Source of the DNA: Musa acuminata AAA Group
Taxonomy: Eukaryota; Streptophyta; Magnoliopsida; Zingiberales; Musaceae
Assembly (NCBI RefSeq): GCF_036884655.1
Contig: NC_088355.1
Coordinates: 36,981,001-37,045,000, forward strand
Length of the DNA: 64,000 bases
Direction: 5' to 3'
Shown here: piece by piece, positions 35,001 to 50,000 of the stretch
How the letters are laid out: each line of letters begins with the position of its first letter
How positions within the stretch are numbered: the stretch's first letter is position 1
Program-made: the position numbers and the translations under genes
Notes under the pieces: generated by a model
Told to the model about the DNA's origin: nothing
Databases searched by the model: none
What the model saw: the letters and a program-made list of their open reading frames with translations, nothing else

Positions 35001-38000
35001 AAGATCTGAGAAAATTAGTTTCCTGATATACTGTAAGAGAGAAATATATGTCAAAATAGCTAGTTCATAGTAAATGAAGAAATAAGCAGAGAATTCAAAT
35101 AGTACAAAATTGCCAAACCTGATGTAACGGAGGACGGACTTTAGTAACTCGTGCAGAACGTTCAGGTGGTTTGCACAAGTAATAGGCATTTTCTACCAGA
35201 GTACTATGGCGTGGATCCAGATTTTTGACATTTTTCAATCGCACCAAAATCTCTAACATGTTTGACATGCGTATGGTAGTTTCAGGTGATCGGTACAAAA
35301 ACCGACCACATGTCTCAAGAAGGTTGCAAGCAACATCAATATTATGATGGGTGAAATCATCAAGACAGGCCTGAATAACAATAGAATGCACCTTAGTTTG
35401 TGAGGAAGTCATGCAAAGCTTTTGAACAAATGCCATTTACTGATAAGCTGAAGTTACAATAGTTGGAGTACTATGAATAATGCACAGAGAGAAATAGAAA
35501 CAATGGCAACTCAAATCATCAAAACTTCATGATTCAAGATACAAAATTAACTAAAGACAACTACCAACAAAAGATTGTGCAAGGAAAAATAAAATCTTAT
35601 TTTTCAGTCCCCTGCATCTTCTAGAAAGATTGTTTGAGATACTATGTACATATCCAGCATGTTTTCTTGAACCAGTTGAAATCTTCTGCATACTCCTGAT
35701 CAGAGATGTCACAAGTTAGACACCACATAGGAATCTCAACATAGCTGGTCAGCAGATTGGGAATCGTAGAGAAGAGAGGTTTCATTTATTTTCCTCCTCA
35801 AATGGGATACTCAAAAACAACCAATAACAAGCTTCAAAGCAGACAATCAACCACCAAACTAGCAAATATGGATCACTGGAATTCCTTCCCGTGTCAGATA
35901 CAACATCTTAAAACTGACTCCATAATTGGCCTAAAATGACTCCCAATCAAACCCAAATTTGACCCATACCAACTCTAATTTGAACCAAATTAAACTCAAC
36001 ACAAAATTCAAATAAAACAAACTCAATTGAAAATATATATTACAATAACCTAAAACATCATAATCAAACTCCAACCTGACCAAACCTTAATTTGAAAAAC
36101 CAAATTACAAACAAGTCCGAAAATCCCTAAACAAAGATAAAAAGAAATGTACAATTGGATTAAGCATCCCCCACAAAAATAAAACCTCATATGACTCACC
36201 AAAAATAACTCAATATATCAAATGTCACTTTGGTGTCAAAAGAGACAAAACAGCACACCCTGATAGGCATACCTTTTTTGCATTTTGTATAAGTCCGCAA
36301 CCCCTTGTAATTGTATAAAACTCCTTTAATTAATTTGTTAGATAATTGTGCAAATGGTATCTGTTCTAGTAGTAACCAACGAGCATCCATTGGATGTCAC
36401 TCTGCATCTTGAGACCAAATGTTTTCTGTAAGATACTTTTTTACATTAAACTTTGGGGAAAACATAGATAACTTTTTTCTGTAAGCAATATCTTGGTACC
36501 ACATCAGTACCAAGCAAAATAGTTTCAGGCACTTTGCACAAGATCCCCACTGATGCAGGGTCTAGAAGTGGTCAATGTATGTAACCTTTCGGAGGAGAGT
36601 CAAGATAAATAAATAATTTGATTTATCTAGTGGTTCCTCCTATAAAAGAGTTTCTTTGCCATGATGCTGTAACTGGAACTTCTATATGTAACCCACCTTT
36701 TTGTATAAATTATTAAATTTTCGTAAATTGCAAAATATTTTGGGTACCTCATATAAATTATGGTCATTAGGTTTCGGTTCTCAATGAGTTTGCAACTTGC
36801 TTATATATTTATTTTTTAATTATTGATCTCTCAAGTGAATAAATATATTTACAACTTTTTGTCCTATAAACTTTATAGTATAAAGTCTTGATCATTATTT
36901 TTGCTTTTTTATCTATTAGAACCAGAACTAAATAAACTTTTTTTTCACATGAAACTTAGTATCCTTCAAAAAATAAGAATATGCTTTAAATAGTTGGGCA
37001 TATTGGTTCATTAAATTTTTTAATATCCTGATTTTTTTTATTTTTATGTTGGTCTCTCTATCCCCATGTGTTCTACGTGCCACAGAACTAATGAAGAGAA
37101 GAAAGTGAAATGTTAGGTCATCATCCAAATGAAACACACATAAATCCAATGCATCAAATAGATGTTCTGATTTCAGCTAATGACCCTTCTTTGTGATACA
37201 AACACCCACACTCCCAATGTAAAACAAAAGGTCACAACAGCTAAAAAGAAAAAGCATGCACCTATGTGTTATTCCTTCTTACCCCGGCTTGAGTCCCACT
37301 TGCTATTGGAATTTGTGACCAAATAGCTTCAAATAGGAAACCTGGGCATCGACATATGGACCCTAAAAGAGATATCTTTTGCATGGTCAATATTGAAAAA
37401 GAACCAACCAATAGCATATTTATGTTTTCACCTTTATGTTCTCTAGCTCTTAAGCCCTTTATGGACAAAAGAGATTAGATAAAAGACGGTTGAACAGAGA
37501 ACACCAGCTAACTCTGAAGCAAGCTTTATCAAAACCAAGATTCACCGTACTGCAACATACCGCTCGATATGGGTGGTACATACCAATCTGACAGGGGACT
37601 AATACGGACAATACATCGGTACGCTCCCATATATCATGTGTCGGTATGCTCAATATGACTCAGTGCAGCTCGGCACATACCATACCAATAGCTGGTTGGT
37701 ACATCGGTACGGACCGGTAAGATGAACCATGATCAAAACCCTAAATGACTCCAGCTTTATCACCAAAACAAAAAAGAAACACCATGTGACCAAAACTGAC
37801 CATTAAAGATAATGAAAAATGAACTAAGTACTTAAAATGTGTGCATAACCTTAGACCAAGCATAGCAAGTCATACACCATGAAGATCAGGGCTTAAACTG
37901 GACGTAAGTCGATCACATTGTTTCGAGTAAAGAATCAAAGTCTGCCTTCCAAGATTAGACAATTGATGTATGTTAAAATCCTTACAATGATAATCTAATG

Positions 38001-41000
38001 GCATATAAGTCCCATAAAAATAGCCTCAAATGTCTTAATTGCTAATTATATATAAGAAAGACTCGTTAACATCTATTCTTCCATCTCAAATTGATCATTT
38101 GCCTTCCACTACCTAGTCTACTTATAGGAAAAAATATTCCTTGTAAAAAGCCATATTTGCAAAATGTATATACTCTGAGGAAATAGAATGTGCAAGATTT
38201 TAAACCTGTTTTGTGTCTTTGATTCTAACAGAACATTAATAAGTATATCGCTGTTTTTGAATTTGCAAGCTGGCATATGAGTTGGTGCTGGTCAAATGCA
38301 TGAGTGGCATTCTTGGAAAAAATAACACGAGAAAAGTGTGCAAGAAGCAGGTGCAAGTTCAGGTAATATGCTTCTGTGGTTTCTCCTTTCATACTGCAGT
38401 CAATGAACTGAGTCTGCTTTCATGTATACAATAAAATGACAATCAAAGCCAAAACACAACAAAAAATTTTCTGAAAGCTCTGAAGTAACTCACACATAAG
38501 GCTACAATAAAGCAGGATGTTAAAACGGGTTGAGAAGGATTACAACAAAATAGCCATGTTACCGGAAAATGTGTACCTAAACAGGAACATCTAAATTAAC
38601 TGCTCTTGATATTAAAGCAAGATGCAGATAGTTGAACAACTTAAGAAATCTTTAGCAACCAAAATTTAAACAAATGACACATACAATCTCGTTCTTCATA
38701 GTAACTAAGACTGCAGATGATGATTTCACAGCATACCTTCAAGCAACTAAAAACAAGACCTGCAGAAGCAATTTTGAACTTGCATAGCTCTCCAATAAAC
38801 CTAATGTTCTTTATCTTTGTTTCAATGTTTGTTTGATCCTGAAAGAAGGAAATCGTGAATGAGGGCAACAACAGAAACAAAAAAACACTTGTATAGTTCT
38901 CCACATCACTAAGAATCTTGTCGATCTATGAGCTCTAATGCCACAGTGCAAAGTAATCAAGCGGATAGATCCAGTTCTGTTGCTTTGAACTGATTATGGA
39001 TGCCAAGTACAGCGTAAATTTTTTGTGTCTGAGAAGGTTGTTTCTCCAATTAAGATATAGGATATAGTCAAAGGGTCCAATTTAAAACATGGATATGGAG
39101 GACATGAATATACAAACAATAGTCAAGTTTAGATTAACTATGAACTAGCATCTTAAATATTCTAGTTTTTATAACAATTTTAAATTATAAAGACACATCT
39201 GCTTCATAACTAACATAAAATAACTGTATTTTAAATTTATCAGAAAAACTATTAAAAGTATCTAATTTGTTAAACATTTGTGTATCCACTTCTACTTTTC
39301 TCTTTATTCTCCTCTTTTCTTGTCTGCTCATCAGTTGACAATTGAGATACAGATAAGATCATTAAATATTCACTACAGAATCTTCACTCAAGAGTACTAT
39401 TGAATTCCACATCATGTGATCCGCAATAGAATATATCATGTGAGTTATGAGGCTTGCTTCCTTTCTCCCCCATTTCAACTCTCCCTCTTCTCTCACACAC
39501 AACAGTGCAGCCAGGACTGTGTAGAGCAGCAGCAGTAGCACAGCAGCATCGAGGCAGTGGGATAAAAAGGTGAGTTCGAGAATCTTAGGAACAATTATGG
39601 CAGATGCTGCCTAAGTGGGATTCTATTCTTAGGCAATCTATTTATTTTTAAGCAATCAACATGTCATAAACCGTGTGAAGTTATACACAAATTCATAAAA
39701 TGCATTAGCATTAGTGAAGTACACCACAATGCTACAGAACTTAGCTTACAAATAATGCTGCAACCATATTGATGAGCCTATCAAAGTTCAAGTAGATAAC
39801 ATTGGCAAACTTCATATTCCAATAAAAAAAAAGATGATTGTGTAATGTGCAACTTAAGATGGACTTCAAGTCCTCGTGTTTTACCATAACCTAAGTACGG
39901 ACTTGGTAATAACAAATTGTGGTATTATCACCAACACATTCTAAAACTATCTGCACTGCTATGAGGAGCTAATGCATCAAGCATAACAATAACTACATTC
40001 AAATATATCTTATCATATTACAAACCAATTGATCCAACTACCAAAGCACCTAATCCTGCTTCTTTTGGATATGACACTTAATATTATAAGTGCTTAAGTA
40101 ACCTTGTTTTGTGACTGCATCAAACCACAAACTGAAGTTATCTCAATAACAAGAATCAAGAGTCAACAGTAAGAGGAATATTAAATGTACCTTCTTATTT
40201 ATCAAAAAGTTGAATTCCTCTTCCAACATCGATAAAAGCATTGTTGGGACATCTTTCATACAAGTTGACAATGTTGCCACCATACGAGAATAGTATGGCA
40301 ATAACTCTAAGGAGGTCCTTGGGACATTGAACAAGGCACGGACTAGTTTCTTTCTATTTGCCTTTGAATTTAAGTAGCAAAATTCTACCTGAGGAAAGGT
40401 CATTAGATAACATATTGATTAGTTCAAGTTTCACACAGAATAAAACATTACACACAAGAAAACACATGGTAATTACCGTCAACTGATCAATAAGATCACG
40501 GCTTACACAGCCTGGAAGCCTCTGTAGTAGACTGTCCAAGCTTGTTCCATCAAGGCCTTTGATCTTATCCTTCTCCCCATCTTTCCGTTCAGTGTCCTCT
40601 TTAGATTTTTCCTTTTCAGAATCTCTGATTCTTTCTTTATCTTTGTCATCTTTATCCTTTCCCTTTTCATCTGTTCTACACTCTGGTGAAAATTCTGAAT
40701 CAGCACAGGTCTCAGCAGTATCTTGCACGTCATTGTCTGGCTCCAATGTAGTTTCCTTAAATATCAGAATAGTTCAAAATTAAACTCACAAAAGAACAAC
40801 AAGGACCACAATGATTTAATGAGCTAAGAGGTGTATAACAAAAGGATGTCTAAGGAGTATCTTGGTGCCTAAGAAATAATATGCCTGCAGAGTTTGAGAA
40901 CAAGAAACTGATGGAAGCAATGCAATGAAAGAATCATAAGAGAACAAAGAACACAATTTGACCTTCAAATTTTATAATTCAAACTGTCAAACACACCAAA

Positions 41001-44000
41001 AAGCATTCATTGCTGTCAAGGTGTGAAGGTGAATAGTATGTCATTCAGTTTACTACGTGCAACACATAATTCCCGTGGATGACTCCAAGAGAATTAACCA
41101 ATACAAAAAAAGTGACGATTTTCATATTAAAAAAAACCTGGAGGAAATTGCGTTAAACAATATCCCACTTAAAGTAGTCTCCAGAAGGAAAATATGACAA
41201 AAATTAATGGAAAACCCTATTGACATATTCCTCTTTCATCCCTACAAATGTGTAATTTGAAGCTAAGGTGGTAGATATAGAAGAATTAGCTTATATGCAA
41301 CAGTCTAGCCATCATATATTTCAGCTAGCTTGAAATGTTCAGAGTAGGACTTGAGAAATCGCTTGGTTTTATATGTGCAAATTTGTACCTCATCTCCTTG
41401 TCCACCATTAGACTGCATATAGTACGGTGCATGCAGTGTCTAATTTTCCCTCTTTAAGTTAGGTTTAATGCACCTCATTTATATTTGTCCATTGCACTTG
41501 GATCTACTTTAGTAGAAAACTCATCTATGTCACATCCATCATCATGTTCCAAAGCATAAACATACACTGGTTAGCACCATTGTGTGCTTATCCAGCTGGC
41601 AGGGACCAGCAGTGGTTGGAATAAGCAGCAGAATATGCACTTTTTATTGTTTTCTCCTTTCAACAACAACAATCACTATTTCTGCAAACACTGCATGCTT
41701 CTATGAAGCTTTCAGGAAGATTCCAACAAGATAAATCCAATAACAAAAAAAATGAGTCCATTGCATCCTTACATTTTGTTGATCATGTGCTTTCAGTTGT
41801 TGTTCATTCAACTTTGGTTCAGCTTCTCCAAGTAAAACAGCAGGAACAAACGCTCTGCTCAGTAATGGAGAGTTAATTTAGATTTACAAGCAACCATAAA
41901 AAAGCAATCATAAAATCAAGGTATCCAGACAACAAATAGTATACGGTACCCAGAACGCAATACAGTTAAACTTCTATGCAGTAGTTTCAGAAATTTTATT
42001 AGAAGTACTACAAAAAATTTACTGCCTAACAAACCTGAGATCAGGTAATGATTCATAAAATGCTCGTGTATCTTCATCATCCCATACAGGTTCAAGAACA
42101 GATGTTTCTTTGGCAGAAACAGAAGACGATGCATCAACTCCTGTTGTAACTCGAGTTGCATGCCCATCATCTGGCATTACAGGAGGTTGCATGTCAATGG
42201 CTTCAGCTAAACTGTACAAGAAGAAGCAGGTAAGAATGTGAATGAACAAATATAAGAAGCTAATTTGGAAATGCACAGCATAGGTAATCAAGAATAGGTT
42301 CCAATGAAATGACAGACAATAGCTAAAATACATACTGACATTCAAGCATACAATTTAAAAGACATTTCGGTGTAAACAGCAACTATGTTTGTAATCTCGG
42401 CAATACTGGCTTTTTATGTCAGCGAAGCCTATTTGGAAAGATTATTCCAAAAGCACTAGTATATATGAATCAATCATCTAATGATTTTTATGGACAATCC
42501 AACATTAACGTGCATCCATGTGACATAGTCATCATAATCCATGTTCGAAATAGAGGAGACTGGGGCCCTACACAATGAGCCTAACAACCCTGGTGATATT
42601 TTGAGCCTTTGCATTCAAAAATCTGAATTGGGCTAAGACCACAAATTGCAACATCATAAAGAGTACCAGAAGACTACTGATGCATTGGGTTAGGTTTGCA
42701 CGACAGATAGGCAAATTTGGGGGACCTTGTCACAATCCTTACTGTTGCTAAATCATACCAATCTTTAACCAATTGACATCACCATCATTATCATCATTAT
42801 ACTTGCACTTCTACATACTATGTGAGTTGGTTATAGACCCAAAGAATCCATGGAAGGTGCAACAAAATCATTAAAAAAAAGCCTAACAACCTAGTGTCTC
42901 CTTTAAAGTCAAATGGAACCAGATCCCCTCAATCAAATAAGATTTGCCTGATTTGAGCAAAACATTGACTGAAGTTTTGATTGAAATCCAATGGTGTCAC
43001 TCCAAAACCAGTCAGACAGCTACATGCCTCTGTCACATCTCAGAGCTCATTTAAGAATTCCCATCTTACCTCTTCTTTTACTAAAAGCCAACAAAATAAG
43101 ATTCCCTCCAGGAACCCTCATACTTGCAGTACATCACAGTACCACACTACGGTGGCTGTTGACAATGTGATTTTATAACTAAGGCAAAATTTTAAATTCG
43201 ATTTTTCTTTTATGATTCAGAGTAGGAATTTTAGTTCCATGAAAACGGTTTCCTTGCTGCAAGAAAACATTTGAATTTATCTTTAACATGAAAACTGTTT
43301 CCTTACAACAACAAAACTAATATTTTGACTATATTATTTTTAGCAAGAATTTAGCTTTATTCTTTTCACAGTCTAGAGTAAAAATTTTTATGAATCCATT
43401 AAAACAAGTTACTGCAAAGAAACATTTGGAAACAATACGTAAAACTAATATTTTAGTTTTGGTGTATGTTCGGCAAGGAAAAAGTATACAAGCACAAACC
43501 ACTATGATTACCTTCCTATGTTAATAGAATAATCTTTTTGGTAGCTTAAATAGTCTTACCAATTACCTTTTCTAATTCTTTTACTTATTCTTTTTTATCT
43601 TTTCAAGTACTTTGGCCACTGTAGTTACCAATCTTTTGCCAACAATAAATAAAGTATTATCTTTCACTTAAATTGCAAATTTTAATATGATCAGAAGATT
43701 CAGAACCAAGAATTGCTGTAACAGCACAGGGTAATGTTGATACAGTTGACGCAGGCAGCCAAAAATCAACCTAAACCTTCGTTGGCATCTACAGAAAAGA
43801 TTTGCAGTGTGCAACAATACCTTTCAAAATAATAGATTTTGACTCAATGGGTGAGGCTCCTAGGCCCTACAGAAATTTCTGATAAGTTGTAGCTAAAGGA
43901 TCAAGAACGAGTGATATTATGGATAAACTTTCTGGATATATCCACTGAAAATAAGACCATTTATTTAAAAAAAATTAATTGTGTTCATATAAAGTTAAAA

Positions 44001-47000
44001 TGATTTGCGCAGTCTGAAATTAGGGGTCGGAATCCTGACCATGTTCATATAAAACCAATGGCTTCAGAGGTGGAATCAGAGTCAAGATCTTGATATGCTA
44101 TTGACTCAGATCAACTTTGAGTCAAGCATATGTTTCCTTGACAGAATGATAAATCCAACCAACCTATTTTCTTTGCTTGAAGAATAATGCAGCACACATC
44201 TTGATCCATAAAACCCAACCTGACTTATTTCGATTCAACCTAACCAACTAGTGATGTGTTGAGCCAAAGTCAACAAATCTTGAGCTGCTGGCCATCCTTT
44301 GGCCTTCAACACTATGACCTCTCTGGAGTGCAGCACTTGTTCATACCCTTGTATTTCCTCAGCCATGTGCATGGGTAAAGATAATATTAAGTCAGCCCTA
44401 TATAACAATAAAATCACATCCAAACCCAGCCCAACCCAACCAAACCCCACAAATTCACCCCCCCTATTTCACACTAATTTAAAAGCTTGTTAGATCAAGA
44501 CTTAACCAAGCAAAATGTCTTAACATATTAGATAGTTAGGTATACCACAAAAGAAGGTTAGTGTTTGTTCTGGATTTTATTACATCATAAAATAGTTAAG
44601 CTAAATAAATGTCAATCAAAACCTAGATGGTGTAATGTGGTTTAGTTTCTTATGCTTTATCAGCTTAATATTTTTCATGCTTTACAGATCTAAAATGTGT
44701 TGCTTATTAAAACCGGTTATGATCCAAACACCAGTTGTCTGAATCTAAGTAATCTCAACGCATGTTAGCGCGACAAAAATATCTCCACACAGGCCAAAGA
44801 GCATAAAAAGTGATACAAGCACATATTACTGACACACTGCTATTAATATAACAAGAGAAAAAGAAAATTCATACTAATTTATGATTGCTCAAAACACAAG
44901 TATATTATCAGGAAGAAGTCTTACGAAGAGACACCACGAAGCAAGTGATCGAAAGACTTCCGAAGCTTCTCATAGGAAGCAGCATTCTCATCGCTAAGCT
45001 CCCCCTTAGCACTTAATACCTTTGCATTCTCAAGTTCCATTAGCCGAAGTGACTGCAACAAAATTTAACAGCAAATAATACAAACATGAAGTGAAAATAT
45101 ATTCATAAAAATCAGAATAATAGATAAATCATAAAAAAAAAGAATAAATGTACAAAATAATACTTCTCACTAAACAAGCTTACATTATGTTCAGAAAGAA
45201 GTAATTCAGTGACAGCGTCATAATACGAGTGCAATGCTTTCTTAAAAAACTTCTTCTGATCCGCGGTGACATTAAGGCCTTTAAAGAACTGCAGCAGACC
45301 TGACAGAAGGTTACTTGTTTGAAAAGCAAGGAGCATTGCATGAGGATTATGATAGACAAATTTTAGATGCGACCGTATAATCAACGTAATACTTTAAGTG
45401 GAAACCCTACTGAGCTATCAAGGAATCCCATCATAGTGATGCACACTTCATATAGCAATAGCATGCAGTCTATTAAAGCATAAAAAACCCTCATCAAAGG
45501 TAACAAACACATTATTCAGCAGAAAGTCTGAAATTCACACATAATTTTGTCATAGAAAGTGACAAGAATCATACAACAGAATATGACAAACAAATGGAAA
45601 CATCCAAAGTTACAGCATACCTCATCATAAATTTCTTGTCCAGGTTGCTGAAGGCCTAAAAAGAATCTTCCTTGTCGGGCAAAACTTGTGAGAAGGGACA
45701 AATTTGTCTGTGTCACCTCCCTATCCTTCAAATGATCCAAGGTAGTAAGATCCTTTACAATGTTTACAAGTATGCTGCAATCATCAATCACGCCAACAAA
45801 ATAGAGTTCCATAAGAAGCTTCAGAGTACTCCGCTTCTTAATTGCCCTCAGGCTTTTATCAACATCTAATTCATCTCCACATTTTCCAGGAAAAAAAACT
45901 TTTAAAAGGCCCTGAACAAGGGAAGGTGAGAAGTCTTTGTATCTCTGATGAAGCAAAGAGCAAACCTACAAAATAAATGGTATCCAGAATGAGATTAGGG
46001 AACCAAGCAAGGCCTTCAATTGTGTTTCATCACAAGACACCTGCTTAAATCTGATTCATTTGCCCCAAAAGGCTGAACAATAATAAAATTCTGATGCTAA
46101 GTACCAAATGAGCACAAAAATGTAAACTTCTAAACAGCACAGCATTACATGATTTACAGTGATTTCTTAAAGCTGACAAGATAATAAAGAGTAATAACAA
46201 TTTAATTAACAAGAAAAGTAGAAATCCTAAATGACCATTATCCCCACCCTCACTCCAAATTTTTTTCGGTGTTTGTATTTCTGAAATTACCTCAAGGTCA
46301 AGGAACAAATCTCAAATAATAAAAAGCAGTGACTCAAAGCATAAGAAGACAATAATAATCAAATTAAAGACTGACACACATGACCAAGAGCTCAAAGAAC
46401 AGTTCACGAAGAGAGAAAAAAAAAAGAAAAAAAGATCAACTGCAAATTATTTAAACAAATTTATACAAATGCATCCATTATAGTGGAAACTAACAGTGCA
46501 ACCATTCAATCAGAATAACACAGCATATTATAGAATCTAAGCTACATAAGATTTATACAAGTAAAAGATTAAATCCATTACCAATATCAGCATTTAACAT
46601 TGCCCTAGTAAATTACTCCTTATACAACTGGGACTATGATTTTTTGTCTCATAAAAAACCAAATTTATACATTAATAGAAGTTGAAACAAACAAGTCACT
46701 CAATAAATGCACAACAATGTATTTTAACATGCACTAAGAGACCCTAAGTTACATACGTGGCAATTAGCTTAACAAATACAACTACGTGCACACTACTCAA
46801 AATGTACCTGCACAGCTGCCTGAATGTCTGAAGCTCTAAGCTTGGCATCGCAAATAGCAGCAACAGCTTCACTAACGAATTTGCTCAAGTTAACACTTCT
46901 TAGCTCATCCAACAAGCCTTCTCTTTGCTCATCATTTATCTGTTTAAGCTTTTTAATAACTGCAGTATTACGTCTGATACTGGAGTCCAGTGTCCTGAGA

Positions 47001-50000
47001 AAACCAGAATCTGGAACAAAATACCATAAGCACTACTGTGATAGAAATTATCGAAACAATGCTAAATATGACATGTTTGATACTTCAATATAATTGAATT
47101 TCCCAAACAAAACTAGTATGTCACCTGATATATCATGTAGTGGTATAGCTCAAAGGCGTACCTTGGCACTTAACCCAAATATATCAGCCTAAAAGGTCCA
47201 CAGCATCACAGAGAACTAGTTTTTCTAATCAATTATAGGTCAAAAAGTCATCAGCTTTTAGGATAAAAATTTGGACCAAAAAACAGTATCAAAGACAGTG
47301 TACCTAGAAGATTCAAGCCCTGCTGCCGGATAAAGACCAAAAACATACATATCCAAAGGGAATACTAGAAGGCCCAAGCATAGGGCCTGAATTAGTCAAC
47401 TCTACATGGGCCACTAGAGTCTAGCATATAGATTGACCTTGCTGTGTTCTTTGAGTTCAGGATTGAGTATTTTATATTTTTTAAGCCTAATGTGTCTGAG
47501 TTTGCAATAAAGTTGGAGTTCAAAATATAAATGCTTAGTCAAGTCTAACTTGTTACGCATCATAGTTACAGTTCATACTGCTGAAGCTTGAAAAGCAGCA
47601 CTATTAAGTGATCAGCTACAATAACAGCACTATAGAGGACTTTTAGATCTTTGTTTCCTTAACGGTCCTATAGTCCTAATGGATATTGAGTAAGACTCTA
47701 ATGACTTCTAATGACTAAGCAGGTCAAGCAAGTGAGATACCCCAAAAAACCTCAACTTGATGCCACCCCTGCACCGTTTCCTTAACTTCTCTATTCTCAT
47801 TTTTCTTCTACTTAACTTCTTGTGATCTCATCTCTCTCTCCCCTTCCTTATCTATTCTTATGTTGTCTGTTATTTTCTCTAAAGACCAATTAACTAGCTT
47901 TCCATCATAGTGCTCTGAAGACAACAAGCTTTAGCACCACAGTAGGATTGCTTTATGCAATTTTGGTAATCAAAGTTTGACAAGACTTCTTACATGGATC
48001 TTCCCTGAACGCCACATTGGTGAAAACCTCATGAATTGAACCACCCTTTTTGTTTTCATATATAGTGAATATTATTTTTCTATAATTGGACAGATTTAAG
48101 ATGATATCAACGAGCCATTAGAAACTTCTGGAAATCTTCAAAGATTAAAATGGTAGCAGGAGGACAGTGCTGCTCCAACCACTTCCCTCTACGATGACCA
48201 AATCGGATTGAGTTTGGGTCCGAACTTGTCCTACCTAAGAAGTAGGCCACATTACCATTCATAACTTGAGAAGACTTCTGTTTGCACTGAGAAGCATTAG
48301 ATCTAATGGCAAAAATCAATGTTTATCACTATAGCTTCAAACAACTTCAAAACAATTTAACCCATTTAGGAGGAATAGGCAGCAATTAACCCACCACAAC
48401 TGCAAACGTTCAGTACGATCAAAAATTATATCCTACAACTAAAATTATCCATTAGTAAGGCTGCAAACGTTCAGTACGATCAACTCAGGCTCAAGCAATG
48501 TGTTCCAAAGCGAACCTTTAAATTATAGTTAGGAACTGATGTCATTCAACCACGGTTGGTTTTAATCCAAGTTTCAATTCAATAATCAGCTTAATTTGTT
48601 TGTAAATGAACCTAAACAGAGCCTTCATCAAGTCTTGCTTACCAATTTACCATGAAAACCTAATTATAGTATTGGCCTCTGTGATCATTATTCGAAAGTG
48701 GACATCTAATTTCTGAAGAGAAAAAGATAAGTATATTGATATTTGAAATAAGTGGCTTATCAAGCAATTAAAAATTAAGTTCACATTCCCGATAATGTAA
48801 AATTCTATCCATTATATTCGAGGAACAAAAGAATACTTAAAAGAGTATGTGTTCTGTTACATGCATACCTGGTCTTTCAGGATTCAGATTACTATGACGG
48901 AGAGCTATTTTTGCATCAATTGATTTTCGATGTTCCTCAAGGCGTGCAATGCTTTCCTGTAGAGAAAAAAATACAAGATACTGAAAGTTTGATATAAGGG
49001 TAAAAGCTCTTATCAAATGAGTATTAGATTATGGATCAACCATGTAGGTCCAGAAAAACAAAAGTAGAGAACAATATCTGCAATATCATGACTGATAACA
49101 AATTTAAGTATCTCATATGAGAACTTGAAGGCCAAGTTATCATGTATTCTATGAGATAAGTCGAGCACCGAAAGAGTACCTGTACCTTACTATGCTGTGC
49201 CAAGCCCATCCATAATATGTATAGAAACATTTCTGAATAAATTCAATGTCAGTGACATTCATGGAAGACCTATCTTCTTGAACTTCTTCACCATTTCAGA
49301 TGCCATCAGCACAAAGACTAGTACAGCAAATTACATTAAACAATGCTCCCACTGAGCAAGGACCCTTAGAAGAGTATAGACTTAGGTATGAAATATAATG
49401 CACCCTTGATGAGGTTGCCATTGAGAGAGAAAGAACTGAAACAAGATATGCCAAACATGTCCCAGATCAAAGTGTTTTAGCATACAATTCTTTGGTCAAT
49501 CAACTGTCATGAAACCCACAAAGTTCACTACCTACTGGCATGATTATAAGACTGTACTAAAAATAATGGACAGGTCTCCCAAATCACAGATCAAAATGAT
49601 TTGAAATGGCTTTTCTGCCTTCATCCATATATTATCTAATTCATCGTCAATCATGGATAATATCAAAGAGTTGCATCCTATCGCCTCCTCCATTGGTTTT
49701 TTTCTCAAATCTTCCTTCAATCATAAGTTATCTAAATTCTTTTTACAATCATTTTTTAAACTTGTGATAGGCCCCAAACCAAAATCACTAAACTGCCAAA
49801 ACATTTCAATCTAGCTTAAACCCAAGACCAAGACGGAAGTGGAACATGGAATGATAATAACAAAGAAAACTATGATAAAAGCAAATCAACAACAGAAACT
49901 CTATCAGATATAATACTTGACACGCGAACATTAAAAATTTTGGAAACTAATGCTACCTCATTATCAACTTTCTGTCCAGAAGTATAGATATATGCATCAC

